Made by a program: the position numbers and the translations under genes. DNA of 49,801 nucleotides from Streptomyces aureus. Its GTDB lineage: Bacteria; Actinomycetota; Actinomycetes; Streptomycetales; Streptomycetaceae. This document shows positions 40,413 through 48,690 of this stretch, in pieces. The stretch lies in NCBI RefSeq assembly GCF_001418135.1, contig NZ_LIPQ01000112.1, positions 1 through 49,801 on the forward strand. Reading direction: 5' to 3'. Below the pieces are notes generated by a model that searched no databases, was not told where the DNA came from, and saw nothing but the letters and a program-made list of their open reading frames with translations. Numbering within the stretch: position 1 is the first letter of the stretch; the number at the start of each line of letters is the position of its first letter.

Positions 40413-41645
40413 TCATCGGTGCGGCGGGTGCCACTCGGTGAGGAGAAGGGTGGCGTCGTCGTGCAGGCGTTGGTCCTGGTGCACGAGGATCTGCTGGATG
40501 AGGCGGCGCAGGGCTTCGGGTGAGGGGAGGCCGTCGGTCAGGGCACGGACGACGGCGTCGGCCAGGCGTTGTTCGCCGAACAGTTCGCCGGCGGCGGAGC
40601 GTGCGTCGGTCACACCGTCGGTGAACAGCAGCAGTCGGTCACCGGGCTGCAGGTGGGTGCTGTGGACGCGCGGGGGCGGCACCTCGTAGCCGGTCAGCCC
40701 GAGGGGCGGATGGGGGGTGCGGTCGAGTGCGCCGGTCACGACGCGGCGGTCACGGATCAGCAGCGGGGGAGGGTGGCCGCAGTTGATCCAGTCCAGCCGG
40801 CCGGTGGTGGTGTCGAGGTTCGCGATGACGCAGGTCAGCAATCGCCCCGGGATCCAGCGGTCCAGGGTGCGGTCGATCTCCACGGCGATGTCGTCGAGGC
40901 GACCGCCTGCGCGCCGGGCGGCACGGCAGGCGGCCAGCGCCGTGGCGCTGCAGCCGCCGGACGCGAGGTCGTGGCCCATGGCGTCCAGGAGCGTCAGGTG
41001 CAGCACTTCTCCGGCCAGGCTGTGGTCGTACGCGTCCCCGCCCACCTCGTACGCGGGTTCCAGGAGGGCGCTGGAGGTAACCGCCGCGGTGCCGATGGTG
41101 CGCGGTGGAAGGAAGGCCCACAGCAACTCGGCCTGCAGGCTCATCGGCCGGGTACGCATCGTCTGGGCCAGGAGGTCGCTGTACGGCAGCTTCGCCGCCA
41201 GGATCATGGCGACCAGGTCGGCGAGGGCCTCGCAACGGTGCAGCAGGGAGGCATCGAGTTCCGGCGCGGACACGCGCAGCACCCCCACCCGGCCGATGCC
41301 GTCCACGACCGGGATCCATCCCGTCCGTTCGGAGTCGTCGGCGTCCGGCCGGCTCAGCTGCACGGTTTCGGTGCGGTAGGCGCGTCCGGCGAGAGAGTTG
41401 TCGACGGGCAGCGTCTCCAGGTCCGTGGTCCCGCCGGCGGCGGCGGACCTTGGCGCCTGCTCGGGGGCCGGCAGCGCGACCAGATCGCGCTGCTGGAGGT
41501 CGGCGACGTATGCACGGGCACCGGACAGCCCCAGCCGCCGGCCGGCGTCCTGCACGAGGTCGGGGATCGCACGGGCCGCGAGGCGGTGGGACGCGGCCAG
41601 CACGTCGGCCAGGACCGAACCCAGAGTGTCGTTCTCCACCGGCAC
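40413..41645 (-). CDS. Soluble PP2C/SpoIIE phosphatase with GAF-like sensor
   Basis: This 410-residue protein has an N-terminal GAF-like region of about 160 residues (LGSVLADVLAASHRLAARAI, LSGARAYVADLQQRDLVALP, then GWIPVVDGIGRVGVLRVS) and a C-terminal SpoIIE domain. Metal ligands are Asp204 in EVGGDAYDHS, Asp221 in LLDAMGHDLASGG, and the pair near the end in HDDATLLL. NCGHPPPLLI and LFTDGVTDARS complete the family pattern. It would dephosphorylate STAS proteins in a sigma-factor switch. The start is GTG at 41645 or 41639. A 31-base hairpin lies just upstream. Confidence 0.88.
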   Translation of the reverse strand: MPVENDTLGSVLADVLAASHRLAARAIPDLVQDAGRRLGLSGARAYVADLQQRDLVALPAPEQAPRSAAAGGTTDLETLPVDNSLAGRAYRTETVQLSRPDADDSERTGWIPVVDGIGRVGVLRVSAPELDASLLHRCEALADLVAMILAAKLPYSDLLAQTMRTRPMSLQAELLWAFLPPRTIGTAAVTSSALLEPAYEVGGDAYDHSLAGEVLHLTLLDAMGHDLASGGCSATALAACRAARRAGGRLDDIAVEIDRTLDRWIPGRLLTCVIANLDTTTGRLDWINCGHPPPLLIRDRRVVTGALDRTPHPPLGLTGYEVPPPRVHSTHLQPGDRLLLFTDGVTDARSAAGELFGEQRLADAVVRALTDGLPSPEALRRLIQQILVHQDQRLHDDATLLLTEWHPPHR

Positions 41646-41661
41646 CAGCCTGCCTTTCGCC

Positions 41662-41692
41662 GCAGGTCACCGGGGCGACCCCGGTGACCTGC
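41662..41692 (-). promoter_or_regulatory. 14-bp-arm stem-loop 16 bases upstream of the phosphatase start
   Basis: GCAGGTCACCGGGG (41662-41675), loop CGA, and CCCCGGTGACCTGC (41679-41692) form a perfect hairpin. On the transcript it would sit just ahead of the ribosome-binding region. It may control translation of the phosphatase or end readthrough from the genes upstream on this strand. Confidence 0.6.
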
Positions 41693-41815
41693 CCATCATG
41701 CGCCGGAACAGGACCGGCCGCGGCGGCGCCGCGCGTGACCCGGGCGGTTCCACGAGACCGGCCCACGAAACATTGCCCGTTCGCGTACCCCGTCCGGTGG
41801 GGTCGGCGCGCGCGG

Positions 41816-41849
41816 CGACGCCCCGCGCCGTATGTCGCGCGGGGCGTCG
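41816..41849 (-). terminator. Hairpin terminator after the 48-residue basic protein gene
   Basis: CGACGCCCCGCGC (41816-41828) and GCGCGGGGCGTCG (41837-41849) form a 13-bp stem with an 8-base loop, 33 bases beyond the stop codon at 41883 on the minus strand. Confidence 0.7.
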
Positions 41850-41882
41850 TTCCACCGGCCTGCCGGGCCGTGGGAGCAGCCG

Positions 41883-42029
41883 TCAGCGGTGGCCGCGCAG
41901 CTTGGAGAGGAGGCGCTGGACCTGGGTGCGCCTGCGGGGGTCGGCGGCGGCCCGGCGGACGGACGCCGCCGCGCTACGGCCCTGGGGGCTGTGGGCGAAT
42001 CGCTTGATACGGGTCAGCAGTGCGGTCAC
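41883..42029 (-). CDS. 48-residue basic micro-protein
   Basis: The minus strand from a GTG at 42029 encodes TALLTRIKRFAHSPQGRSA and then RRAAADPRRRTQVQRLL, ending SKLRGHR. AAGGAG lies 6 bases before the GTG. The SPQGR, AADPRRR and LLSKLRG pieces look like a recurring Streptomyces small protein of unknown function. It is strongly basic and probably helical, so nucleic-acid or membrane binding is possible. It follows the PRC-barrel gene by 47 bases on the same strand and ends at a hairpin. Confidence 0.7.
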   Translation of the reverse strand: MTALLTRIKRFAHSPQGRSAAASVRRAAADPRRRTQVQRLLSKLRGHR

Positions 42030-42076
42030 GGGATTCTCCTTGGATTGCCAGGGCGGGGGGCCTGCGAGGGGATCGC

Positions 42077-42436
42077 CTATCGGAAGAACGCCAGGTAGTA
42101 GTCGACGAGCCCCATCCGGTGCGGTTGCTCGTCGTCCCGGTCGTGGTCGGGGCCGGGTTCGAACGGCGGGGCTTCCTCGATCCGCTGCTTGGAGCAGCCG
42201 ATGTGGAGCCTCTCCGTGCCGGAGTCGACCGCGGTCACGACCCCCGCCGGAACGATGACGCGTCTGCCGGGGATCCAGGGAGCCGTGTCCACCACGACAT
42301 GGGCCCGGCCGGCCGTGGGCTCGTGCGTGTCGACCGTGCCCGCGAACCCGTCCGTGGCCTCGACCCTGTACCCGGTCAGGTCGAGATGCGTCGCGAGGGC
42401 CGCGGTCTCCCTGTAGGTCCAGATGTCGTGCGCCAT
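42077..42436 (-). CDS. PRC-barrel domain protein (paralogue 1)
   Basis: This 119-residue protein starts AHDIWTYRETAALATHLDLT and GYRVEATDGFAGTVDTHEPT, then AHVVVDTAPWIPGRRVIVP, the PRC-barrel strands. A paralogue on the opposite strand at 42973 shares the same order of motifs (DLTG-RVEA-DG, VVDT, VIVP). PRC-barrel proteins in actinobacteria are often stress-induced and bind RNA or the cell-division machinery; function here is unknown. GAAGGAAGG precedes the ATG. It probably forms an operon with the basic micro-protein. Confidence 0.8.
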   Translation of the reverse strand: MAHDIWTYRETAALATHLDLTGYRVEATDGFAGTVDTHEPTAGRAHVVVDTAPWIPGRRVIVPAGVVTAVDSGTERLHIGCSKQRIEEAPPFEPGPDHDRDDEQPHRMGLVDYYLAFFR

Positions 42437-42624
42437 GGATGCCTTCCTTCCGTCGAGGGCGAGTGTCACCGGGCTTCGTGCTCTGTCACTCCGTGTTGCC
42501 CGTCGCCGCCGTCCCACACCAACCGGATCCGCCCGATCGCGAAACTCTCCGGGGCGATGCGGCCCGCCCGCCGGTTTCCCGATGGCGGGACAGGGGATCG
42601 GCCCCGACCGCGCCGGGGGAGAGC

Positions 42625-42650
42625 GGAATGATCCGTGGGGGGCCGGGTAC
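42625..42650 (+). promoter_or_regulatory. SigB-like promoter upstream of the DUF6458 gene
   Basis: GAAT (42626-42629) and GGGTAC (42645-42650) are 15 bases apart, fitting the loose Streptomyces SigB pattern GNNT-N14-16-GGGTAC/T. It sits 35 bases before the ATG at 42686. Stress-type genes downstream agree with this, but the match rests mainly on the -10. Confidence 0.45.
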
Positions 42651-42685
42651 GCGGACGCTGTCCAACCCGTATGGGAGGAGCAACC

Positions 42686-42910
42686 ATGGGTCTGGGACTG
42701 TTCATCATCATGATCGCCGTCGGCGCCATCCTCACCTTCGCGTCCGACTGGGAGCTCGAAGCGGTCGACCTCGACCTGGTCGGCCTGATTCTCATGGCGG
42801 TCGGATTCCTCGGAACCGCCGTGTACACGAGCGTCCTTCGCCGCCGCCGGATGGTGGTCCCGCCCGTCGCGCCGACGGCCACCGACGACGACCGGCGTGA
42901 CCTGCTCTGA
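42686..42910 (+). CDS. DUF6458-type small membrane protein
   Basis: This 74-residue protein has two membrane helices, GLGLFIIMIAVGAILTFA and LVGLILMAVGFLGTAVY, separated by an acidic loop (SDWELEAVDLD), then VLRRRR and a Pro/Asp-rich tail. This matches the small stress-associated membrane proteins annotated DUF6458 in Streptomyces. GGGAGGAG precedes the ATG at 42686. The PRC-barrel gene follows after 62 bases, probably on the same transcript. Confidence 0.8.
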   Translation: MGLGLFIIMIAVGAILTFASDWELEAVDLDLVGLILMAVGFLGTAVYTSVLRRRRMVVPPVAPTATDDDRRDLL

Positions 42911-42972
42911 GGAGGCCCGCGCGTTCGGCGCCGTGACGTACACCACGCAACAACGACAGAGGAGTGACAGCG

Positions 42973-43347
42973 ATGACCGATCACATCTGGTCCTACAGCA
43001 CGGAGTCCGGCCACCTGGCGGGCATCGACCTCACCGGGTGGCGGGTCGAGGCGGCCGACGGACACATCGGCAAGGTGGACAAGCACTCCGACGAGGTGGA
43101 CGACGCCTATCTGGTCGTGGACACGGGAGCCTGGATCTTCGGCAAGGAGGTGCTGATCCCGGCGAGCGCGGTGACCCGCGTCGATCTGGAGGACTACAGG
43201 ATCCACCTCGCACTGACCCGGCAACAGGTGAAGGACGCACCCGAGTTCGTCTCCGACAAGCACCTCGCGGACCAGCAGTACCGCGAGGAGATCGGCCACC
43301 ACTACCGCACCGGCGGCCCCTTCTCGGGCGGCACCGGCGCCATCTGA
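42973..43347 (+). CDS. PRC-barrel domain protein (paralogue 2)
   Basis: This 124-residue protein starts TDHIWSYSTESGHLAGIDLT and GWRVEAADGHIGKVDKHSDE, then AYLVVDTGAWIFGKEVLIPA and SAVTRVDLEDYRIHLALTRQ. The C-terminal tail (EIGHHYRTGGPFSGGTGAI) is longer and His/Gly-rich compared with the paralogue at 42077. The two copies point away from one another and flank a regulatory region. GGAG precedes the ATG. It ends before a very strong hairpin. Confidence 0.82.
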   Translation: MTDHIWSYSTESGHLAGIDLTGWRVEAADGHIGKVDKHSDEVDDAYLVVDTGAWIFGKEVLIPASAVTRVDLEDYRIHLALTRQQVKDAPEFVSDKHLADQQYREEIGHHYRTGGPFSGGTGAI

Positions 43348-43378
43348 CAGGCCGTGGCCCGGGTTGCCCGCAGGCCAC

Positions 43379-43424
43379 ACGACGGTGTGGGCCGGACGAG
43401 TCTCCGTCCGGCCCACACCGTCGT
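43379..43424. terminator. Very strong hairpin terminator, 20-bp arms
   Basis: ACGACGGTGTGGGCCGGACG (43379-43398) pairs perfectly with 43405-43424 around an AGTCTC loop. It lies 32 bases after the PRC-barrel stop. No U-tract follows. Confidence 0.85.
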
Positions 43425-43532
43425 CCGTCCGTTGTCGTGCGGAATCTGCCGTGCGACGCCACGGGGGACACGAGGAGCCGGTCCGTACGACGCACCAGGT
43501 TTACCGCAGGCGCATCCGGTGAGACGGCCGTC

Positions 43533-43934
43533 ATGAGTCCTTCGGAGAAGAGTGGTCAGAACCCGTTCCCCTGGACCGGGCCGTACGCCGTGCCGGACTA
43601 CCCCGCCATGGAGGAGAGGTACGCCCCCACCATGGCGGGGGCGCTCAGCCCCGACACGATGGAGACGTACGGCCCCGGCACGGCGGAGATCCACGCGGAC
43701 ATGGGGGAGCTTCGTGCCCTTCCCGACCCCTTCCCCGAGAAGGGCGGTAGGGCCGCGGAGGCGGTCCGCGGCGCCGGGAACGCGCTGTGGGCCGACGTGC
43801 GTGCGCACAGGGCGGTGACGGCGGGTGCCGTCGCCGGCTCGGCTGCCGCACTCACCCTCGCGTACGCGCTGGGGCGACGGGCAGGGCGACGCCGCCTCGG
43901 ACCGGTGGCCCTGCTCTTCGAACGCCGCTTCTGA
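43533..43934 (+). CDS. Hypothetical protein with C-terminal membrane helix
   Basis: This 133-residue protein has a Pro/Gly/Tyr-rich N-terminal half (FPWTGPYAVPDYPAMEERYA) of low complexity, an acidic middle (EIHADMGELRALPDPFPEKG) and a single hydrophobic helix TAGAVAGSAAALTLAYALG followed by RRAGRRR. This suggests a tail-anchored protein. Family unknown. GTGAGAC upstream is a weak ribosome site, and the gene begins after the strong terminator of the PRC-barrel gene. Confidence 0.6.
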   Translation: MSPSEKSGQNPFPWTGPYAVPDYPAMEERYAPTMAGALSPDTMETYGPGTAEIHADMGELRALPDPFPEKGGRAAEAVRGAGNALWADVRAHRAVTAGAVAGSAAALTLAYALGRRAGRRRLGPVALLFERRF

Positions 43935-44041
43935 GGGGCGAGGCTCCCGGCCCTTTCCGGCGGCGCCCGCGCCCCGTACCCCGCGCCCCGTACCCCGTCC
44001 ATCCGCATCTTTCACTACCGTCCTCCTGGAGGTAGATTCAC

Positions 44042-44203
44042 ATGGTCCCCCTCATTCTTGTTCTGCTGCTCATCCTGCTGCTCTTCGGCGCCGGCTTCGC
44101 GGTCAAGGCGCTCTGGTGGATCGCGGTGATCGTCCTCGTCCTGTGGCTGCTGGGCTTCGTGGCCCGGCCCAAGGGCGGCACGGGCCGCTGGTACCGCTGG
44201 TAG
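44042..44203 (+). CDS. 53-residue hydrophobic membrane protein
   Basis: The frame starts MVPLILVLLLILLLFGAGF and continues AVKALWWIAVIVLVLWLL, then GFVARPKGG, ending RWYRW. Two hydrophobic stretches around a short basic turn fill nearly the whole protein. Similar short proteins in Streptomyces are annotated simply as hydrophobic protein and are often stress-induced. TGGAGG is 11 bases before the ATG. A hairpin terminator follows within 50 bases. The gene is short but has good ribosome site, composition and context. Confidence 0.75.
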   Translation: MVPLILVLLLILLLFGAGFAVKALWWIAVIVLVLWLLGFVARPKGGTGRWYRW

Positions 44204-44249
44204 GCGGCACCAGCCGTCCACCCGCGGGCTGGATTCCACCGGCATGAAT

Positions 44250-44285
44250 GAGCCCGGCACTCTCCGTTCGGAGCGTGCCGGGCTC
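44250..44285 (+). terminator. Hairpin terminator after the hydrophobic protein gene
   Basis: GAGCCCGGCAC (44250-44260) and GTGCCGGGCTC (44275-44285) form an 11-bp stem. After one mismatch the inner CTCCG and CGGAG extend it by five pairs. Confidence 0.8.
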
Positions 44286-44544
44286 GTCCGCGTGCTCGGG
44301 CGGTCAGCGCCGATTCGCCCCCTCAGGCCTCCGTCCTGGGGCCCGGGGAACCGGGCTGACGGCTTGTTCCGGCTGTATGACGCGTCACCGCCCTCCTCTT
44401 GTCGATCACGGCGGGGTAGTGTCGTCATCATTGCCGTACGGCAACGATCGTGGCCGGAGTCGTCCTGGGGGAGCGGGTGTCCGGCCTGGTGACCGGGGTC
44501 GAACGGCCCGTAAGCGGAAGCTTGTTGGTGAACGAGGATGGGGC
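44286..44544 (+). promoter_or_regulatory. Leader region of the hybrid kinase with a 14-bp palindrome
   Basis: Between the terminator and the kinase start no gene is supported. TTGCCGTACGGCAA (44431-44444) is a perfect palindrome 100 bases before the ATG and is a candidate operator. A ribosome site GAGGATGGGG lies directly ahead of the ATG at 44545. No consensus promoter is clear. Confidence 0.45.
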
Positions 44545-47500
44545 ATGTCTGAGACGACGACCGAAGGCTCCTCGACCCGGGTGCGGCCTGGGCCGGCCGC
44601 GGTGGGCGAGCCCGAGCTTCGACAGCTCCTTGCCGGACTCACGGCGGTGCGGGACGGTGACTTCGGTACCCGTCTGCCCGACGAGGCGGACGGCTTGATG
44701 GGCGAGATCTCCACGGTGTTCAACGGCATGGTCGACCAGCTCTCCCTGTTCACCTCCGAGGTGACGCGGGTCGCCCGCGAGGTCGGCACGGAGGGGACAC
44801 TGGGCGGGCAGGCCGCGGTGCCCGGCGTCTCCGGGACCTGGGCGGACCTCACCGACTCGGTGAACGCGATGGCCGGCAACCTCACCACCCAGGTCCGGGA
44901 CATCGCCCAGGTGGCCACCGCGGTCGCCAAGGGGGACCTCTCCCAGAAGATCGACGTGGACGCCCGCGGCGAGATCCTGGAGCTCAAGAACACCATCAAC
45001 ACGATGGTCGACCAGCTCTCCTCCTTCGCCGACGAGGTCACGCGTATGGCCCGGGACGTGGGCACGGAGGGCATTCTCGGCGGACAGGCCGACGTGAAGG
45101 GCGCTTCCGGCACCTGGCGCGATCTGACCGACTCGGTCAACTCCATGGCGGGGAACCTCACCGCTCAGGTGAGGGCGATCGCCCATGTCGCCACCGCGGT
45201 CGCCACCGGTGATCTGTCGAAGAAGGTCGACGTCGACGCCCGTGGCGAGATCCTGGAGCTGAAGACGACCATCAACACGATGGTCGACCAGCTGTCGGCC
45301 TTCGCCGACGAGGTGACCCGCGTCGCCCGCGAGGTGGGCACCGAGGGCAACCTCGGTGGCCAGGCCACCGTCCGGGGTGCCTCCGGCACGTGGAAGGACC
45401 TGACGGACAACGTCAACGTGATGGCGTCCAACCTCACCGGGCAGGTTCGTTCGATCGCCCAGGTCGCCACCTCCGTGGCCCGCGGTGACCTCTCCCGGCG
45501 GATCACCGTGGAGGCCAAGGGCGAGGTCGCCGCGCTCGCCGACACCATCAACACCATGGTGGACACGCTGTCGGCCTTCGCCGACGAGGTGACCCGCGTC
45601 GCCCGCGAGGTGGGCACCGAGGGCCGGCTCGGTGGCCAGGCCCGGGTGCCGAACGTGGCCGGCACCTGGAAGGACCTCACCGACAACGTCAACTCCATGG
45701 CGAACAACCTGACCGGGCAGGTCCGGAACATCGCCCAGGTCACCACGGCCGTCGCCAACGGCGACCTCTCCAAGAAGATCGACGTCGACGCCCGCGGCGA
45801 GATCCTCGAACTCAAGACCACCATCAACACGATGGTCGACCAGCTCTCGGCCTTCGCCGCCGAGGTCACCCGCGTCGCCCGTGAGGTCGGCAGCGAGGGC
45901 CGGCTCGGGGGACAGGCCGAGGTCGAGGGCGTCTCCGGGACCTGGAAGCGGCTGACCGAGAACGTCAACGAGCTGGCAGGCAACCTCACCCGCCAGGTTC
46001 GCGCCATCGCCGAGGTCGCGAGCGCCGTGGCCGAGGGCGACCTGACTCGCTCGATCACCGTCGAGGCCTCGGGCGAGGTGGCCGAACTCAAGGACAACAT
46101 CAACGCGATGGTCGGCTCGCTGCGCGAGACGACACGGGCCAATCAGGAACAGGACTGGCTGAAGTCCAGCCTGGCCCGGATGTCCGCACTGATGCAGGGC
46201 CACCGGGATCTGGCCGTCGTCGCGGACCTCGTCATGGACGAGCTGACCCCGCTCGTCGCCGCCCAGTACGGCGCGTTCTATCTGGCCGAGGAAGGAGCGG
46301 GCGGCGTCGAACTCGGCCTCGTCGGCTCCTACGGGCGACCCGCCGGAGACCAGTGGCGGGACCGGTTCCGGCTGGGTGAGTCACTCGTGGGACAGGCCGC
46401 CCGCGGCCGTCGCACCATCGCCGCCGAGAACGTCCCCGCCGACTACGTCACCATCTCCTCGGGACTCGGCAGCACGGCACGGGGCAGTCTCGTGGTGCTG
46501 CCGGTCGTCGTCGAGGAGCAGGTGCTCGGCGTCATCGAGCTCATGTCCTTCAGCCCCTTCACCTCCGTGCACAGGGACTTCCTGGAGCAGCTCATGGAGA
46601 CGGTGGGGGTCAATCTCAGCACCATCGTCGCCAACGCCCGTACCGACGAACTCCTCGACGAGTCCCAGCGGCTGGCAGGCGAACTGCGCTCGCGCACCGA
46701 GGAACTCCAGGTGCAGCAGGAGGAGCTGCAGCGCTCCAACGCCGAGCTGGAGGAGAAGGCCGCCCTCCTCGTCACCCAGAATCGCGACATCGAGGCCAAG
46801 AACCTCCAGATCGAGCAGGCCCGGCAGGAGCTCGAGGACCGCGCTCAGCAACTCGCGCTGGCCTCGACGTACAAGTCCGAGTTCCTGGCGAACATGAGCC
46901 ACGAACTGCGTACCCCGCTCAACAGCCTGTTGATCCTGGCTCAGTTGCTGGCGCAGAACCCGACCCGCAACCTCACGGCCAAGCAGGTCGAGTACGCCGG
47001 CATCATCCACTCCGCCGGGTCCGACCTGCTGCAGTTGATCAACGACATCCTCGACCTGTCCAAGGTGGAGGCCGGGAAGATGGACCTCAACCCGGAGCGC
47101 GTGCCACTGCGCAGGCTCTTCGACTACGTCGAGGCCACCTTCCGCCCCCTCACCTCTCAGAAGAGCCTCGCCTTCTCGGTCGCCACGGCCGCCGGTGTCC
47201 CCGTCGACCTGGTCACCGACGACTCCCGGCTCCGGCAGGTGCTGCGGAACCTGCTGTCGAACGCCGTCAAGTTCACCGAGCACGGCAGCGTCGAGCTCCG
47301 CATCGAACCGGCATCGGACGACGAGCTCCCCGTGTCGGTCCAGCGGGGCGGCCCCGTCGTCGCCTTCCGCGTGACGGACACCGGCATCGGCATCGCCACC
47401 GAGAACCTGGAGGCCATCTTCGGCGCCTTCCAGCAGGCCGACGGGACGACCAACCGGAAGTACGGGGGCACCGGTCTGGGCCTCTCCATCAGCCGCGAGA

Positions 47501-48564
47501 TCGCCTATCTGCTCGGCGGTGCCCTCACGGTCACCAGCGTGCTCGGTGAGGGCAGCACCTTCACCCTCTACCTGCCCGTCACCCACACCGACTTCCCGGA
47601 GAAGTCCGGCCCCGCCGCCCGGCCGGTGGAGGCCACCGCGGTCCCGGCACCGGCCCGGGGCGCCGCTCTCGCTCTGCCCGCCGGGCCCGGCGCGGCGACG
47701 GCCCGGCCGACACGGCGCCTCCTCGTGATCGAGGAGCGCCCGCGCGGTCTCCTCGCCGTCGTCGCCGAGAACGCGGTCACGCAACTCTCCGCCGACGGGG
47801 GGCACGCCGAGCGGACGGACATCGAGCTGATCGCGGTCGTCGGCCCTCAGGAGGCGGCGACCGCGCTCGCCACCCAGCCGTTCCACTGCGTCGTGCTCGA
47901 CGTAGACATGGCGGACGGCGACGCGCTGCGCTTCCTTGACGCCGTGGACGGCGACGAGGCGTTGCGTACGGTTCCGGTCCTCGCCCACAACAACCGCCGA
48001 CTCCCCGCCCACGAGGAGAGCGCCCTGCAGGACCTCGCCCGCCGCCGTCCGCTGGAGCTCCTCTCCAGCCTCGACGAACTGCGCGAGCGGATCGCTCTGC
48101 ACCTGTCCGCGGAGCAGCCCGGTGACGTCGTGCCCCTGGTCCGCGGGGACCACTGGGCCCCGGCGCCCCAGGCCATCGACACCACACTGCGAGGCCGGAC
48201 CGTCCTCGTGGTCGACGACGACGCCCGCAACCTCTACGCCCTCAGCGGCATCCTGGAGCTGCACGGCGTCACGGTGCTGCACGCCGAGAACGGCCGGAAG
48301 GGGATCGAGACGCTCCTGGCGAACCCGGCCGTGTCACTCGTCCTGATGGACGTGATGATGCCGGAGATGGACGGCTACACGGCGACGGAACGGATCAGGC
48401 AGCTGCCGCAGTACGCGGAACTGCCCGTGATCGCGGTCACCGCCAAGGCCATGCCGGGCGACCGCGAGAAGAGCCTCGCGTCGGGCGCCAGCGACTACGT
48501 GACCAAGCCCGTCGACGCCGACGAGCTCATCGCCTGCGTCGGCCGCTGGCTGAACGATGGATAG
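44545..48564 (+). CDS. Multi-HAMP hybrid sensor histidine kinase with two receiver domains
   Basis: This 1,339-residue soluble kinase has no membrane helix. Residues about 25-545 are a tandem HAMP array: six canonical GDLS-type motifs alternating with VGTEG-LGGQA halves. A GAF domain follows (about 545-700), then a long coiled coil (700-780), HisKA with phospho-acceptor His786 in [10 protein letters not shown], and an ATPase domain with [15 protein letters not shown] and GGTGLGLS. A Pro/Ala linker leads to a divergent receiver (Asp1119 in [10 protein letters not shown]) and a canonical receiver (Asp1269 in [11 protein letters not shown], Lys in VTKPVD). The layout recalls fungal group III osmosensors and Streptomyces OsaA-type kinases, so a role in osmotic or envelope stress is plausible. 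The ATG at 44545 has GAGG just before it. No separate response regulator is adjacent. Confidence 0.92.
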   Translation: MSETTTEGSSTRVRPGPAAVGEPELRQLLAGLTAVRDGDFGTRLPDEADGLMGEISTVFNGMVDQLSLFTSEVTRVAREVGTEGTLGGQAAVPGVSGTWADLTDSVNAMAGNLTTQVRDIAQVATAVAKGDLSQKIDVDARGEILELKNTINTMVDQLSSFADEVTRMARDVGTEGILGGQADVKGASGTWRDLTDSVNSMAGNLTAQVRAIAHVATAVATGDLSKKVDVDARGEILELKTTINTMVDQLSAFADEVTRVAREVGTEGNLGGQATVRGASGTWKDLTDNVNVMASNLTGQVRSIAQVATSVARGDLSRRITVEAKGEVAALADTINTMVDTLSAFADEVTRVAREVGTEGRLGGQARVPNVAGTWKDLTDNVNSMANNLTGQVRNIAQVTTAVANGDLSKKIDVDARGEILELKTTINTMVDQLSAFAAEVTRVAREVGSEGRLGGQAEVEGVSGTWKRLTENVNELAGNLTRQVRAIAEVASAVAEGDLTRSITVEASGEVAELKDNINAMVGSLRETTRANQEQDWLKSSLARMSALMQGHRDLAVVADLVMDELTPLVAAQYGAFYLAEEGAGGVELGLVGSYGRPAGDQWRDRFRLGESLVGQAARGRRTIAAENVPADYVTISSGLGSTARGSLVVLPVVVEEQVLGVIELMSFSPFTSVHRDFLEQLMETVGVNLSTIVANARTDELLDESQRLAGELRSRTEELQVQQEELQRSNAELEEKAALLVTQNRDIEAKNLQIEQARQELEDRAQQLALASTYKSEFLANMSHELRTPLNSLLILAQLLAQNPTRNLTAKQVEYAGIIHSAGSDLLQLINDILDLSKVEAGKMDLNPERVPLRRLFDYVEATFRPLTSQKSLAFSVATAAGVPVDLVTDDSRLRQVLRNLLSNAVKFTEHGSVELRIEPASDDELPVSVQRGGPVVAFRVTDTGIGIATENLEAIFGAFQQADGTTNRKYGGTGLGLSISREIAYLLGGALTVTSVLGEGSTFTLYLPVTHTDFPEKSGPAARPVEATAVPAPARGAALALPAGPGAATARPTRRLLVIEERPRGLLAVVAENAVTQLSADGGHAERTDIELIAVVGPQEAATALATQPFHCVVLDVDMADGDALRFLDAVDGDEALRTVPVLAHNNRRLPAHEESALQDLARRRPLELLSSLDELRERIALHLSAEQPGDVVPLVRGDHWAPAPQAIDTTLRGRTVLVVDDDARNLYALSGILELHGVTVLHAENGRKGIETLLANPAVSLVLMDVMMPEMDGYTATERIRQLPQYAELPVIAVTAKAMPGDREKSLASGASDYVTKPVDADELIACVGRWLNDG
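44656..46110 (+). repeat. Six 276-bp tandem HAMP-repeat units
   Basis: The GD(L/F) motif recurs at 44656, 44932, 45208, 45484, 45760 and 46036, exactly 276 bp (92 residues) apart each time, with no insertion or deletion. Several units share long near-identical DNA, for example around the [12 protein letters not shown] segment. The array has clearly grown by duplication and is kept in phase. Confidence 0.9.
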
Positions 48565-48690
48565 TCCTGTGACCGTCGCCGTCGCCGTCGGGCCGTCCGG
48601 CACACCGAGGCGAACCCCGCGCCGCTCCGGCGCACCATGTCCCCGTCCGTGCGGCGGCCGCGAGGCCGTCCTGACCGAGGAGTCGCCGAC

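Noticed and set aside
41785..41790. GGGTAC on the minus strand upstream of the phosphatase as a SigB promoter
   Set aside because: No GNNT -35 at 14-16 bases; the hexamer alone is common by chance.
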